DNA of 64,000 bases from Pyropia yezoensis (taxonomy: Eukaryota > Rhodophyta > Bangiophyceae > Bangiales > Bangiaceae). Shown piece by piece: positions 21,014 through 33,040 of this stretch. Location: assembly GCA_009829735.1 (NCBI GenBank), contig CM020619.1, positions 9,476,375-9,540,374 of the forward strand, given 5' to 3'. Below the pieces are notes generated by a model, which saw only the letters and a program-made list of their open reading frames with translations, made no database searches and was not told the origin of the DNA. The translations under genes were made by a program, and so were the position numbers. Every line of letters begins with the position of its first letter. The first letter of the stretch is position 1.

Positions 21014-23698
21014 CTAGTACGCCACACCGAGGGCGCGTGCAAGCACGGGCGCAAAGTGAACAATTTTGGGGAGCGCCGTGCCCGACGTGAGCCACTGGGC
21101 AAACTCCCGTGACGGCTGGCCGTCGAGGGTGCGGCCCCAGTCGAGGAGGTGCTCGGGCGGCAGCCGCACGCACGGCGCCACGGCGTCGGCAGCGCCCATC
21201 GCTGCGGGGGACCACGCCCACTCGACGCTACACTTGCTCCGCAGCGCGGCCGCAAAGGATGGCAAGTGTGGCCTCATGGCCCCCCGCGCGCGGGCCATCT
21301 GCACGAGGGCCACCCGGATGGCAAACACCCACGGACAGCGGGTGTTGCCCCGCTGGCCGTCGCCGTGGATGCCAAACACCCCGACAGAGTGGACGGTGAC
21401 GGTGGGGGGGAGGCCGCACCCAATGCACGCGCCCTCTGCCAGCCCGTCTGGCCCGCCGGATGACGCCGCGTCGGGCATCCACGGCGGCGGCGCGGTGCGG
21501 CAGACGCTGCTGCCAACGATGCACACGTTGGGCAGCGGCCGCTGCGGGGCGCTGCTGGGCGGCGCTCCGTGGGGGCAGTAGCGCGACGTCCGCAGACAAG
21601 AGCAGCAAAGACCTGGGAAGCAACGCCCGAGCGAGTGCTCTCGCGCCCCACTGGTGGGGATGAGCTGAGCGCAGCACGACGGGCACGGGCAGGGGCGGTC
21701 GTCGTGGCGGCTGTTGAGGATGGTCTCGGCGGCGCGGCGCCCCACCGCCAGCGCCGCATCCAGCTGCGCCCGCACCTGCACGTTGGTGGCATCCAGCGTC
21801 CCGCTCCCGCCGCCATTGGTGGCTGCCTGCCCCGCCGCCGCGGGCGTAAACAGCGCGCGCGCCACGGGGGGTCGGCCGCCGCCACCGCCACCGCCACCGC
21901 CGCCGACAAGGACGTCCCGTGCGCCACCACCACCACCAACGCCCGCCGCCGCGGGTGGGTAGGGGGTCTCGGCAAACATGGGCGGCGGCAGCGGCAGTGG
22001 CATCTGTGGGCGGTAGTCCTGCCGGGAAGGGGTGGAGTAGGTCGGGGCCGCCGCAGGGGAGGGTGGGGGGGGAGGCCGGCCCCACGGGGGGGGCACGCTG
22101 GCACGGCTGCTGCCGTCGGCAGGGCTCCACTGTCCCAGTGTGCGGCCGGGGAATGGTGGTGCATTGGCGGCAGAGGCGGTGGTCGCAGTGTGGGGAGGGG
22201 CCCCGTCACCAGCGGTGGGTGCGGGTGCGGGTGCGGTGGCGACGGGGGTGGTGGGGGTGGCAGCGCCGCCCGCGGCGCAGCCGCCCAGGGGCCGCTTGCG
22301 CAGCCTCGAACAAACGTCACACAGCGAAAAGTCGCCGCGGATGCACGACACCGAGTCGGCCTCGGCCACCTCGTCCATGACCGCGTCAATGTAGGCGCGG
22401 CGGCAGGGCAGCGCCGGCCGGTGGTGGTGAGGGAGGTGGTCCTCAGGATGCGCCGCCCAGCGGTCAGAGTCGCCCAGCAGGTCCAGCCCAATGACGGCCT
22501 CCTGCTCGTCTCGAATGTGGAGCATGGCAGAGTAGCCATCTGGGTTCCACACCACCGCCGTGCCCCTCCCCGCTCGGGCGTCACGGGACAGCCGGCCAGA
22601 CGCCTGCACCAGGGACATGAGGTTGCGGCTGCCTAGGAAAAAGCCCCACCGCATGTCCTCAAAGTCAGTGCCCGTCGACACGCCCGGCGAGCCCACCACC
22701 ACTACAATGCCAACGCCGCCCCGAAGGCGCTGAAGGGCCGCCACAATGGCCGGCGCCGAGCCGCTGCCGTGGGGGGCGCCGCCGCCCAGGTCACCACACT
22801 CTGCGCGCCGCTGGTCCCTGCTGCCTCTGCCGCCGGGGGCGGCGGCAGCAGAGGCGGCCGCCGTGACCACGTGCACGGCGGTAACGTCCCCATTGGCAAT
22901 GGGGGCACGCTGCGGGGGGCTGTCCTCGGCTGGCGCGTCATCTTCATCCCCCTCTGCCCCTCCCTCCTCCCCCTCCGCCCCGCCGTCCCCCGCCCCCACC
23001 ACCAGCTGCGCTCCGTTCACCCCCGAGTGGAAGCGCAGCACGTCCACGTCTGCAATGTGGGGGCCGTCAGACAGGGCCAGCGCCACCGCGAGCGCGTCGG
23101 AAATGCCCACCTCGTCGGCCACCGTCTCACAAAAGACGCCCAGCGTGGCGACCTGGCTGTGGAGGTCCCCGCTGGGCGCACGGACCGCGGCAACTTGCTC
23201 GAGGATGCGGTCCGCAATGGCCAGGAGGAGGGGCCTCATCGCGTCGGGCGACTCGCAGCCCCGCCGGCTGTACGGCACGGGACTGGGCTCGACAATGTAG
23301 CGGAAGTTGGCCCGCCGCGTGGATGGCGGCCGCAGGATGACGACGGGGCGGGCGGGCGTCCAGCCCGTGGCGGTCAGCAGCGGCTGCACCCACCGCACCG
23401 GGGCGGTGGCGGTGAGGAGGATGAGCGGACACGGCAGCGCGGCGCGCACCTCCTTGACGTGCACCAGCAGATGCCGAAAGGAGCCTCACAGGGCAATCAG
23501 GTGCACCTCGTCAATGACGACGCGCGCCAGGCGGCCCTGCGCGTCGAGCTGCCGGATGAGGGCGGCAAACGCGGCGCGGCGGCGAACAATGACGGCCGCG
23601 TCGAGGACAATGAGCGCCACGTCGGGCGCCAGCCGCTGGGACCACGTCCCCGCCCGGACTGGCAGGCGGACGGCCGCGGCAAGGATGGTGGCGCTCAC
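21014..23698 (-). pseudogene. RecQ-type helicase half of a recombinase-helicase gene
   Basis: Continuous frame apart from a TGA at 23486-23488. It holds superfamily-2 motifs in order: motif II as IDEVH (about 23504-23520), motif III as LLTATAP (about 23393-23415), motif V as GVSTGTDF, and motif VI as QASGRLSRD (about 22575-22605). After motif VI comes a Cys-rich block (CIRGDFSLCDVCSRL) like the RecQ zinc-binding region. A long Pro/Gly-rich tail follows, then a second Cys-rich segment (CPCPSCCAQL). The TGA lies where RecQ proteins carry the Trp of HCISQWGHDFR: here HLIAL-stop-GSFR. So a Trp codon probably became TGA. The upstream frame with Walker A is contiguous in phase. Confidence 0.8.
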
Positions 23699-23701
23699 CG
23701 C

Positions 23702-26089
23702 TCAGGTGGTGGTGAGCACCAGTGTCACGGGGGGGGACCACAGGGGCGCCGCCACCACCCCCACCCGCCCGCCGCCGCCGCTGCCGCCGCGGGCAGCAGC
23801 CGAGGAGGAGGCCTGGACGGCCGCATTCGCGGCAGCGGTCGCCTCGATATAGACGGGCAGGAAGAAAGAGGCGCTCTTGCCCCCCCCGGTGGGCAGGACC
23901 GTCAGCTGCGTCACGGGGTCACGGGCGCTAAACTTGAGCACCGCCGCCTGCCGCTGGGTGGGATACTTGAAGCCCCCGGGGCCAAACACCTGCCGGGCGG
24001 CCGCGTCCATGGCCGCCTCGGCTGCCGCCAGCAGCATGCGAACGGTGCGGCTGCCGGTGGTGGAGGCGGCGGCCACCTCGGCCGGCGACGCAACGGCCAG
24101 GTGCGCGGCGCTGCCGAGCGCCCCGCCCACGGCGGCGGTGGCGGACCGCAGCGCCGTCGCGTGCGCCGCCGCCCCCCCACCCGCCGAAGCGCCGGGCACG
24201 GCGGCCGACGGGCGCGGCTGCAGCGGGTGCCGCAGCCGGTCGGTGGCGTGGTGGGAGCGCACGCCTATGGACTGGTGCCAAAAGTGGCTGGCCTGCCGAA
24301 ACCAAAAGACGCTCGCCGCGGTGAGGCGGTGAACGGCCAGGTCCTCCAGCCCCGCATAGCGCTGGGTGGCGGTGGTGGAGGTGTGGCCCGCCTGCGCGTC
24401 GAGGACGCGGCCAAGGACGGCCACGACGCCGTCGGTGCCGCCGGCCGGCCCGTCGGCGCCAAGGTCACTGTGCAAAATGTCAATGCCGGTGGTCGTTTTG
24501 GTGACGCCAGCCAAAAACTGGCGGAGGGCCCGCACGCCCACATAGGCGCGGCCCGCCTGCTGGAGGCCGTGGAGAAGGCCGGCCTCGAGCCCTCGGTTTA
24601 GCACCGACGGCAGCAGCTGGCGGCCGCGGGCGTCTCGAAAGAGGAGCGCCAGGTCCTCCTCGGGTGCCTCCCCCGCGGCGGCGAGGCGCTTCCCACTCTC
24701 CCCGCCGCCGTCACCGCGTCCTTGCCGCCGCCGCCCACCGCCATTGCCACCGCCACCGCCGACCCGCGTGGCGCGCTCCACATACGCCTCGAGGGGGTCA
24801 AGAAAGACCAGCACCAATAGGACGAGGGTGGACGTGACAGCGTCCATCCAGCGGAGGACGGGGCGGCCCTCACCGGCGTTGCGGTAGAGGCCCTTGGAGT
24901 AGGTGAGCACCGTAAAGATGCTGCCCGCGTGGGTAAACAGGTTGCGCCGCGGCCGCGCCTTGGACTCCGCCACCAGCACCGACGCGTCTTCAGTCTGCCG
25001 CGCCGGCGCGCCGCCGGCAATGTGCATGGCCGCCCACAGGTCGGCCCGCAGCTGCTGCGCAGACGCTTGCCACGCGGCATTCGCGCCGGGGGACACCTCT
25101 GCCGGCGGGGGCGCCATGGCGGAAGCGGCGGCGGCGGGCCCCGCCACAGCCCGGACGGGGACCCCCTCTGCCTCGAGGGTGCCCGACGTGACAAAGTGAT
25201 CCACCCACCGGCCGACGAGCGGCCCGTTTTGGGAGAGCTGCAAAAAGCCCACCCCCGGCGCGTGCGCCGACGGCCGGTCCGTCAGGTGCACGGCGTCAGC
25301 CCAAAAGCCGCTCCCCGCCGGGTCATAGCCGCCCGTGAGGGCGCGGAAGCGGTCAAAGACGGACGCGTGGAGGCCCGCGAGGCGGGTGCCAAGCTGGGTG
25401 GTGCTCATGTGGAGCTCCGCCCCCAGCAGGGTGCCACACACGGGCCGCCCCTGCTGCGGCTGCTGGCCGGCGGCGAGCCGCCCGCCGTCAATCGGGCGCA
25501 CGTGCGCCGGGTCGTCACAGGGAAGAAAGACGGGTTGAAAGGTCTCGGATGAGGAGATGCGCTCGGCCATGCCCGACAGGTACACAATGTAGGCGGCGGC
25601 CGTCAGGCCCGACAGGTCAGACTTGCGCGAAATGACCGCAAACGAGTCGACAGACGGCACGTCCGTCTGGGACATGTAGTAGAGGGTGTTTGTAATCTTT
25701 GTGGCAAAGAGCAGCGCGCTGAACAGCCGCTGCATGTTGCTGGCGTCGGCATAGCGGGCGGGGTCGGTGGGGCCAATGCCCAGAGAGCCATAGACAACGG
25801 CGACAAAGGGCATGAACAGCTCCACGTCGGGCTGGCCCTTGGCGGCAGGGTCGGCCGCCCGCACCCGGGGGTCGTACTCCTCGTGAAAGAGGGCCAGCGC
25901 TAGGGCGTGGATGAGGGCGGGCAGCTCTGCCGGCGGGTCGCCGCCGCCGCCGCCGCCGCCCGTCGCCAGCACGGCCGCGTCGAGCGCCGGCACCAGCGCG
26001 TCAACGGCAGCCACAGTAGGGCGGGACAGGGTGGGGACGCGGCGGTCACCGTCTGGGCAACCGAACGGTGGCCAAGGGTCACCGCACAA
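23702..26089 (-). pseudogene. Tyrosine-recombinase-like domain plus helicase Walker A, middle of the same gene
   Basis: 795 codons with no internal stop. The central part has the layout of a tyrosine recombinase: an Arg block (GGAPARQTEDASVL), an RNLFTHAG strand pair, a second Arg region (RALRQFLAGV), and a C-terminal AGHTSTTATQRYAG box, whose GH and Tyr match the family's last catalytic residues. The C-terminal end carries RecQ motif 0/I: KYPTQRQAAVLKF, then LPTGGGKS (Walker A, about 23870-23900). A TGA at 23702-23704 separates it in phase from the helicase half. Fusions of zinc finger, recombinase-like domain and RecQ helicase are known to me from fungal repeat-associated proteins; this assignment is by motif only. 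Confidence 0.75.
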
Positions 26090-26897
26090 TGGTGGTGAGC
26101 ATCAGAATGGACGTGTCCCGCACGTACCGCTGGACCGTGGCGTCCTGCAGGTTGACGTGGAACGCACGGCCGCCATCGTCCGCCGCTGTCAGCCGCATCC
26201 GTCGCGACACCACCGACGCGCTGCGGGAGCGGAGAAAGGCGAGCGCCCCAGCCACAACGTCTTGGAGGCCCCCGCGGAGGGTGGCGTACCAGGGCCGGTC
26301 GCCGCCGCCCCCGCCCAATACCGGGTGATCGCCACCGCCACGGAGGGAAAAGTGGTCGGCCACAGCGGTGGCAGTCCAGCCCAGCCCGTCGAGCGTGATA
26401 TTGTAGCGCTCCATGTGGAGCAGCCCCCCGGCCTGCGTGTCGTGCGTCGCCTCTGACATGGGGAGCCGCGCCAGCGGGTGCGGCCGCGACGTAGAGGCGC
26501 CGAGAAACACATCCCGGGACACGACCTGCACCGGCGGCGGAGCCGCTCGCGACAATGGAGAGGAGGGCGGCGGCAGCCCGCCGCCAGCAGCTGCAGCAGC
26601 TGAAGCGCCAGCGGCGGCGCCATCCCCGACGGTGGAGCTGAGGGGGCTGCGGCCACCCCCACTGCCGCCATTGTTGGCCGACGCGGCCTCTGCCGCCGCT
26701 GCCAGCACGGCGCCCACAGAGCCGCTGGAGACGCGAAAAAAGAAGGTTTTGTTGCCCCGCTTGAGCGTCTGACACGCGACAATTTCATAGGTAGCATTGA
26801 CGCACCGCTCCTGCTCAGCTGCCGCACCGACGGGGGCGGGCATAGTGGTTGGCAAAGCGCCGGCGGCATTCCCCCGTCGCGGGCCTGCCTTGTGCAC
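26079..26897 (-). pseudogene. Linker region of the recombinase-helicase gene
   Basis: 272 codons after the second zinc-finger module, including the KTFFFRVSSGSVGAV segment and Ala/Gly-rich tracts. It is in phase with the finger-bearing frame upstream (27006-28076), but out of phase with the recombinase frame that begins at 26089. The change of frame at about 26079-26089 is either a small indel or a short intron; no clear donor and acceptor pair was found. No domain is recognised. Confidence 0.6.
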
Positions 26898-28076
26898 CTC
26901 CCGCGCACTCGCCGCCGTCGACAGGCAGGCGTAGCACGCGTGGAGGCTGTGGGTGATGGACAGGCCGGGGATGGCGGCCAGGTGCGGAGAGGCGGGTCCA
27001 GCGGGCTACACGCGCAGGGTGTAGCGTTGGCAAAGGCCCAGCTGGTCACCCGACGGCTGGGTAAGCAGGTAGGCGCGCGCCGCGTCCACGCCATCCGCGT
27101 CAACAGCGGCCAAGCGAGCGGCAGCGGCTTTCCCTTCACCGTCGACAATGCCTGGGCGGCCGCCGCCGCTAGCGTCGCCGCTGCCGCTGCCACGCGTGCC
27201 AACGCCAAGAATTCGACCCACAGACGTCTTGTGGGCACCCGCCCGGACGTGGCGCTAAAGGGCCTGCGCGTCCACAAACGTCGTATCGCAGGGGATGCAC
27301 ACGACGCCCGCGACGGCGGCCCAGAGGCAAAGCACAGCTTCCCCGTCGCCGCAATCGTCGCCAGTGGTGCGCAAGAGCGCGGAAGAGGCGGCAGAAGGGA
27401 GAGCAGCAGCAGGCAGCGCACCAGCCGCTGCGGGCAGAGGGCGGTCGGAAGTGGAACGGGCCTGAGCGGGAGGTAGCACAGCAAGAGGAGCAGACGCACG
27501 CCCACTGGCAGTGGCAGGGGCGCTGGTAAAAGCTGGAACGAAATCGGCAGCGGGGGCGGGAGCAGCAACGGCGGCAGTGGCAGGGACGGGGGCAAGGGCG
27601 GCGGCAGACGTGGGGAGAGACGCGGGGACGGGGGCAGCGACAGCACTAGACTCGGGGCAAGCGGGGGGGACAACGACAGGGTCCACGGCAGAAGCAGGGA
27701 AGCAGGGGCACGAGCAGGGACAGAGGCAGACGCGGGGGCAGCGAGGCGAAGGGAGAGACGGGGGCCGGGGCTGGGGTGGGAACAGGAACAGCGGCAGAGA
27801 CCAAGGCAGGCGAGGCAGCAAGCACGGCCCCAACAGTGGAGGGAAAGGCGAGCACGGGGGAGGCGTCACCCGGGTCACAGGGGGTAGACATGACTGGGCC
27901 TGAGTGGAGAGGGGGGTCGGGATAGCGGGGGGGGGGGGGGGGGGGGGGCACGCAGGACAATGGGAGGCGAGAACAAGGCGGCAAAAGGAGAAGGGCTGAG
28001 ACGGGGATGGGCAAAGCTGTGGGACTATCGGGGGGTGGAGAGGATGCGACCGACAGCGACAGAGCTGGCTGCACAT
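26898..28076 (-). pseudogene. N-terminal zinc-finger region of the recombinase-helicase gene
   Basis: One phase runs from 28076 with in-frame TAG codons at 27255-27257 and 27006-27008. The first part is Pro/Ala-rich. Then comes a finger-like module CIPCDTTF ... RHVRAGAHKT (about 27225-27310), and after the second TAG another, IPGLSITHSLHACYACL ... H (about 26895-26965). Two Cys-Cys-His modules ahead of a recombinase-RecQ region match the order in the fungal proteins I recall. The start is not fixed: 28076 gives the longest frame, but its first 100 residues are very low in complexity. A 22-base G-run lies within it. Confidence 0.6.
27927..27948. repeat. 22-base G-run
   Basis: Uninterrupted guanines on the plus strand. 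Length is likely to vary and to be hard to sequence. Confidence 0.9.
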
Positions 28077-28639
28077 GGGCGTGGTGGAAAAAAGGGTCCC
28101 CCACGGGAACCGAGAGAGCCGTCAGTTACGCCCCGGCACGCGCATGCGCGCACGATGGTGCGGCGCGTGGTAACGGCCCCCCCCCCCTTCCCCATGCGGC
28201 ATCGCCTGGGGGGCCCTGGGAGGGGGTTTGGCGCCAATGCGGCACGGTGCTGCACACCAAAACGGCAGAGATTTCGCGGGAACGGACATAGATCTGGAAA
28301 GATGCGGTGCAAGCGTTTTTGCCAGTAATGCGTTACAGAGAGGGAGCCGATCCGCGCGGTCGCTTGTCCTCGATGCGACAGCGAACGTGCGCAGGGAGGT
28401 GTAAGGACCGCGTCCCGAGGCCGGTGGGGGGAGGGGCCGCGCGAAGGGGGGATGATATTTCTGGCGTTTGGAGACCAAAAACGCCTCCTGGGCGGCACTC
28501 GGGTGAGCGCGCCGGATCAGGTCAATGGACATGCGAGCGACTGGCTGGGGGTGCGGGCATCGGGGCGGGGCCCACCCGGTCAGCTGTCTTGGAAATGGAC
28601 TGGTTGCCAGACGCGATTACATATCCGACCCTGAAACGC

Positions 28640-29280
28640 GGCCTCAAAATCGAGTGACAGTCGAAAAAATCGATGGACGACCCCCCGAGTCGGGCCCACA
28701 GGCGGCGACACTCGATAAAAAGGATGGACAGATGGGCTACATGTGCGGGTGTATTTGAGAGAAAGAGGGTAATTGGATTCGCATGAATGGCGTGAGTGAA
28801 GAGTGGAGAGGGGATGCAGTGAGAGGAAGGGTGCGCACAATCGCCTGAGCTTCAAGGCGGGGGGGTGAAAAAGTGAGTGCCATGACAGAGTGGCTACAAC
28901 AGGTTCAGACAGCAGCCGCCTCGGAAAGGGGCGCGGGGGACAAGAGAGCGCAAAAGATCATATGTCACACCACTCAAGTCATGTGTGGGAGGTTAAAGAT
29001 GTGGGAGGCGGCGGAGCACAGCGTCGCAGCCACCGACCAAGAGGGAACCGGACAAGCGGGGCCCTTTCGGGTTGGTGCCTCGCCGGAGCGGGTAGAGCAA
29101 GAGCAACGTGTTGAGCGTGATAGTGTAATACACCGATTCGAGGGAGCCACGTGTGACCGTTCAGCCTCCAAATCGATGGACGCCGGGGCCGTCCGTTCTC
29201 CAAATCGATGGACGCCCCTCCCACAGGGCCCGCAGAGCGCGTCCATTGATAAAAAGGATGGACGCACAGGCTACTTGTAC
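28640..29280. repeat. Two dispersed copies of an AATCGATGGACG repeat block
   Basis: Near 28665-28745 and 29165-29280, the plus strand carries AATCGATGGACG, a GGGCCC(A/G)CAG block, then GATAAAAAGGATGGAC and GGCTAC. The second copy has the AATCGATGGACG word twice. The same AATCGA/GGGCCC words return at 30670-30960, so all three belong to one diffuse repeat family. Confidence 0.6.
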
Positions 29281-30140
29281 TAGTGTAAATGTCACAGAAA
29301 TTGAGATTGGCCAGGGAGCCGCTGGTCGCGGGAATGGAGGGGGGGGGGGGGGGGTTGGGCGCCAGGGGTTTACGACAGATCGGGGGACACCAGGATGGGG
29401 GGTGGGGGAATGCGTATGGGGGGGGAGGGGGAGGGGGTTGGGGTAGTCGTGCTCCCAGAAAAGCGGCTCAGGCAGGGAGGGGGGGAGGAGGGGGGAAGAG
29501 GCTGAATATTTGGAACGAGGGGTGGCACAGTGCATATCAAAGGGTAAAGGTACTCACTGACGACTGGGAGGGGCGGAAAATTGAGGGCACGAAAAGTGGC
29601 GGTGGAGGGGGTGTGAGACGAGAGAGGGAGGGATGGGGGGGGGGGAAGTACCGCCGGCAAAAAATTCGGATCCGAGAAAAAAGCCAGACGGGGCTGACCA
29701 AAGGCGGTGACTGAGGGGAGTCCAAATAGAGAGGGATCGGAGGGCGTGGGCATAGATAATGTTTGAGAACCAACAGGGTCGGCTGAGGGAGCAGAAAAGC
29801 ATGTAGGGAGGGTTGGGACATGACAAGGAAATGACGCCACAGAAATTTGAGCCCACAGGGGCCAGGCTGTATGGGGGACCATCAGAGAGTAAGCGGAAAA
29901 GAAGAGAGTGGGGACCACACTGCGGGACCGCAGTGGGGGAGGAAGAAAGGACCTGGGTGTGCGCTGGGACGAACAGGAAAGTCGATGGGCTGGTTCTTAG
30001 ATGGGAGGAAGGGCGTAGGACGGGCGAGAAAAAGCTTGGGATAGAGAGAAAGGGATAGGGGCGAGGGCAGGCGATGAGAATAAAATAGAAAACTAGAACG
30101 AGGGGGGGGGACAGAGCACGGGGAAAGAGATACCGACAGA

Positions 30141-30520
30141 AAGAAGAGAGCGCGAGGAGCACGAAATATCGTATTCGGCTTTGTGCATATGGCAGGCGGG
30201 GGGGGGGGTGGGAAGGGAGGGGATATCATGGCGTGGGGGCGGGGGAGGGTGAGAGAGGCGAGGAATGGGGAGAATGAAACAAGGTGCAGGAGAGAACAGA
30301 GCGCCAAAATATGAAATCGACTATGTGCAGATGGTGGGCGGGGGGGGGGGGGAGGAGGGGGAGGATCATGGCGGGGGGGCGGGGGAGATGGATGGGGCGA
30401 GGATTAGGGAAAGAGAGACAAGTTGCAAAAGAGAACAGAGCGCCAAAAAGTATAATCGACTATGTGCAGATGGTTGGCGGGGGGGGGGAGGGGGGGGGGG
30501 GAGATCGTGCGGGAGGACGG
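30141..30520. repeat. Minisatellite with ~138-150-bp units and G-runs
   Basis: Units begin near 30141, 30294 and 30432 with AGAGCGCcA, followed by an ATCGACTATGTGCAGATGG block and a G-run of at least ten bases. The last two units are closely alike, the first more diverged. Confidence 0.75.
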
Positions 30521-30599
30521 GGTAGAGGGAGAGATGGGGGGCGGAGTGAGAAGAGCACCTGCGCGGGGGGATGAGACGGCACACCCGTGTGGTCGTTTC

Positions 30600-30965
30600 C
30601 ACCACTACATTGGGCGCCCTCAGAAATCGGGTCCCCAGGGCCACTCAGACCACCCCCCCCCACACTGCCCCTGGAGGCCGTCAATCGATTCTCGCACCCC
30701 CTCAGACGAGGTCCTAGGGGGCGTCCATCAATATATTCGATGGTCGCCTCGCGCGGGCCCACCCGGGCACCCTCCCCAGGGGGCGGTCCATCAAGAAAAT
30801 CGATTGTCGCCCCGTATGGGCCCGCCAGGGCACCCCCCCCAGGATGGGCCAAAAAGGGCGATAGTCGATTGGGCCCAGCAGAATCGAATGACGGCCCACA
30901 CGGGCCCTTCAGGGCACCCCCTCTGAATTGGTCAGAATCGACGCGACACTCGATTTGAAACACTG
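30600..30965. repeat. Degenerate ~60-bp repeats with GGGCCC and AATCGA words
   Basis: Four to five units with the pattern GGGCCC-n-AGGGCACCCCC followed by AATCGAnTGtCGcC. Spacing varies from about 55 to 85 bp. Confidence 0.6.
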
Positions 30966-31560
30966 GCCCGAATTACCCGTAGAGGCCGGTCGACAATCGA
31001 TTCCAAATAGAGTATGCCTAGGGCGTTGGAGGGGAAAGAACATGCTGCATAGTGGGGAAGTGAAGACCATATACAATAGACTTTTTTACTCAATAGCGAG
31101 TGGGGGTCGAGACGCGTCTGAATAAGAGGGAGACAAGAGACGGCGGATCGGTGCTTCCGAAAAGTCTTGAAGAGTACACAGCCTGGAAGTCACGATGGTG
31201 CAACAAGGGGTGGAGAGGGAAAGGAAAAGAAACTTAAGAATTCTGTTGTTGTTGGGAGGCAGACAGCTGGAAGAAAGTGTATCGGGAGTGTGGGAGAATG
31301 GTGAGCAGGTAAAGGGTCAGTTAATAGCAAGTACTCAAATGGGACCGAAACGGGTAGGGCCCAAACAGAGAGCCACAGAGAAAAGGAGTGCCGGAAGGAC
31401 TACATAGGTACGAAGAGAAGGAGCAACAAAACAACAAGGCGCAACAAAACAAAACAAGTTTTTTGTTCTAGTGGCTGTGGCTAGTGGAACAGGATACGCT
31501 GATGTATGAATGAAGAATGTATAACACAAACGGGGCCATGTTTGTTGTATTTCAATGCCG

Positions 31561-32140
31561 TGAGACCAAGCACGGCTTTAATGTTTTTGGTAACCAGGCA
31601 CGGTCACATGGCAACCTGGCCGAGACTCCATCACTGAGAGGGAGGGCGCACCCGCCATGCGATCGAACCAGGCCGACAAAAGAACGAAGCCGTGCAGCCG
31701 AATAATAGAATATGGAATATCCAAAGAGAGAGAATAAAAAGACATCGAACACAGCCATGAGAACGTCGCCGGCCGCCAAACGGGTATGGTAGTCCAACCA
31801 AAACATGTACCTGTAGGGGGATAGGGGGGCCCATCGTGTGGGAAGGGAGCATATTGTCCCCATGCACGGCTCGGCCAAGTTGGCAGGGGGTCCGTGCGAA
31901 TGGCAGGCCAGCCCAAACGCCTTCATTGAAAGAGAGGGCCAGCCCGCCATTCGCACGAACCCTCCTGCCACAAAGACAGGAGGCGTGGAATGATAAGGCC
32001 TCGTGGTCATACACGGCTCTGCCAATCTGGCGGGTAGGAACCGCTACTATGACAGGCTGGGCAACAGACCTCGATAGGAGGGAGGCCCGGCCCATCATTG
32101 CATGATTTTCACCCGCGAAAAGGGCAGAGCCGTGCAGCCA
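31561..32140. repeat. Hairpin-rich repeat block, three related units
   Basis: Best hairpin: arms 31881-31913 and 31937-31970, about 34 nt with few mismatches (shared core TTCGTGCGAATGGC-like) around a loop of about 23 nt. Weaker versions lie near 31590-31675 and 32030-32100. AGCCGTGCAGCC and its inverse GCACGGCT recur at the unit edges (31570, 31689, 31864 and 32128). This could be a small non-autonomous fold-back element that has multiplied in place; no coding frame. Confidence 0.55.
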
Positions 32141-32792
32141 GGGCAATTTTGTGGGCAAGGAGGGAGGGGCAGTGGTGTGCAAGGAGTCAGGCAAAGAAAG
32201 ACGAATGACGAAAAAGAAAAAGAATGGAAGGCAACGGACGTACGGGTAGCGTCGAATTAGTTCGAAAAAGGGCGCACGAAGAAAAAAAAGAAAAAGGCAA
32301 GGAGGAAGAAAAAGAGAGCATGCATGGCATTGGGGTGAGAGAGAAAAGGACCACGTGAATTTGGAGGGGAGACAAAGGAGGAAGAGAATGGATAATTCCG
32401 GTGGGGAAGGGGAAGAGTCAATGCCGAAGCACATGTTCCGGCACGAGTGTGAGGGTGAGCACTCAGACATGGTTGCTTGGTCCCCGGAGCGCACGCTCTT
32501 GTAGAGGGGGTGTGAACGCGAGGAGGGGGGGCGAAAATAGGAGAAGGACCCGCAGGAGAGAGCGTGTAAGGGGGGGGGGGCCGCAATGGAGGACGTGGGG
32601 GTGAGGAGTGGGGCCACAGAGGGGGCCGCGTGGAGGGAGCACAGGCACAGGGGGCAGAAAAGGGCGAGGCGCGCAGGAGGGACCGCAAAGAGGGGGGTCC
32701 AAAGGCGCGCAGGGGAGAGGGCGCACAGGAGGGAGACGGGGCACGCAGGGGGGGACGAGCTGGGGGGACACGGGCGCTCAGGGCACATCTAT

Positions 32793-33040
32793 GCAGCCCT
32801 ACACAGGCGAGACAAGGCATCTTTAGGAGTTGGAAGTTTCCCAGACATATCTCCCACACGACGGGTTGCCGTTCACGCCCGCCCTCTCAGGGGGGAGCAA
32901 GCTGGGGAGAAACGGGGCACGCAGGACCCTTCTAAAAAGGGCCCTACACAGACGTGACAGCGCATCGTTGTGTGTTGGAAGTTTCCCGGACATATCTCCC
33001 CCACGGCGGGTTGCCGTCCACGCCAGCCCTCTCTCAGAGA
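32793..33040. repeat. 147-bp tandem repeat, nearly two units
   Basis: Units begin with GCCCTACACAG at about 32793 and 32940. Both contain GTTGGAAGTTTCCC, GACATATCTCCC and CGGGTTGCCGT and end in a CCCTCTC tract. Confidence 0.8.

Noticed and set aside
21569-24601. Long plus-strand Arg/Gly-rich frames across the recombinase-helicase gene
   Set aside because: They are shadows of the GC-rich coding sequence on the other strand, where the helicase motifs lie.
29286-30560. Several Gly/Arg-rich or Pro/Ser-rich frames on both strands
   Set aside because: They are made by purine-rich low-complexity DNA and G-runs; none is conserved between the repeats.
32257-32859. Pro/Cys/Ser-rich minus-strand frames
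   Set aside because: Low complexity, no domain, and overlapping frames of similar length.
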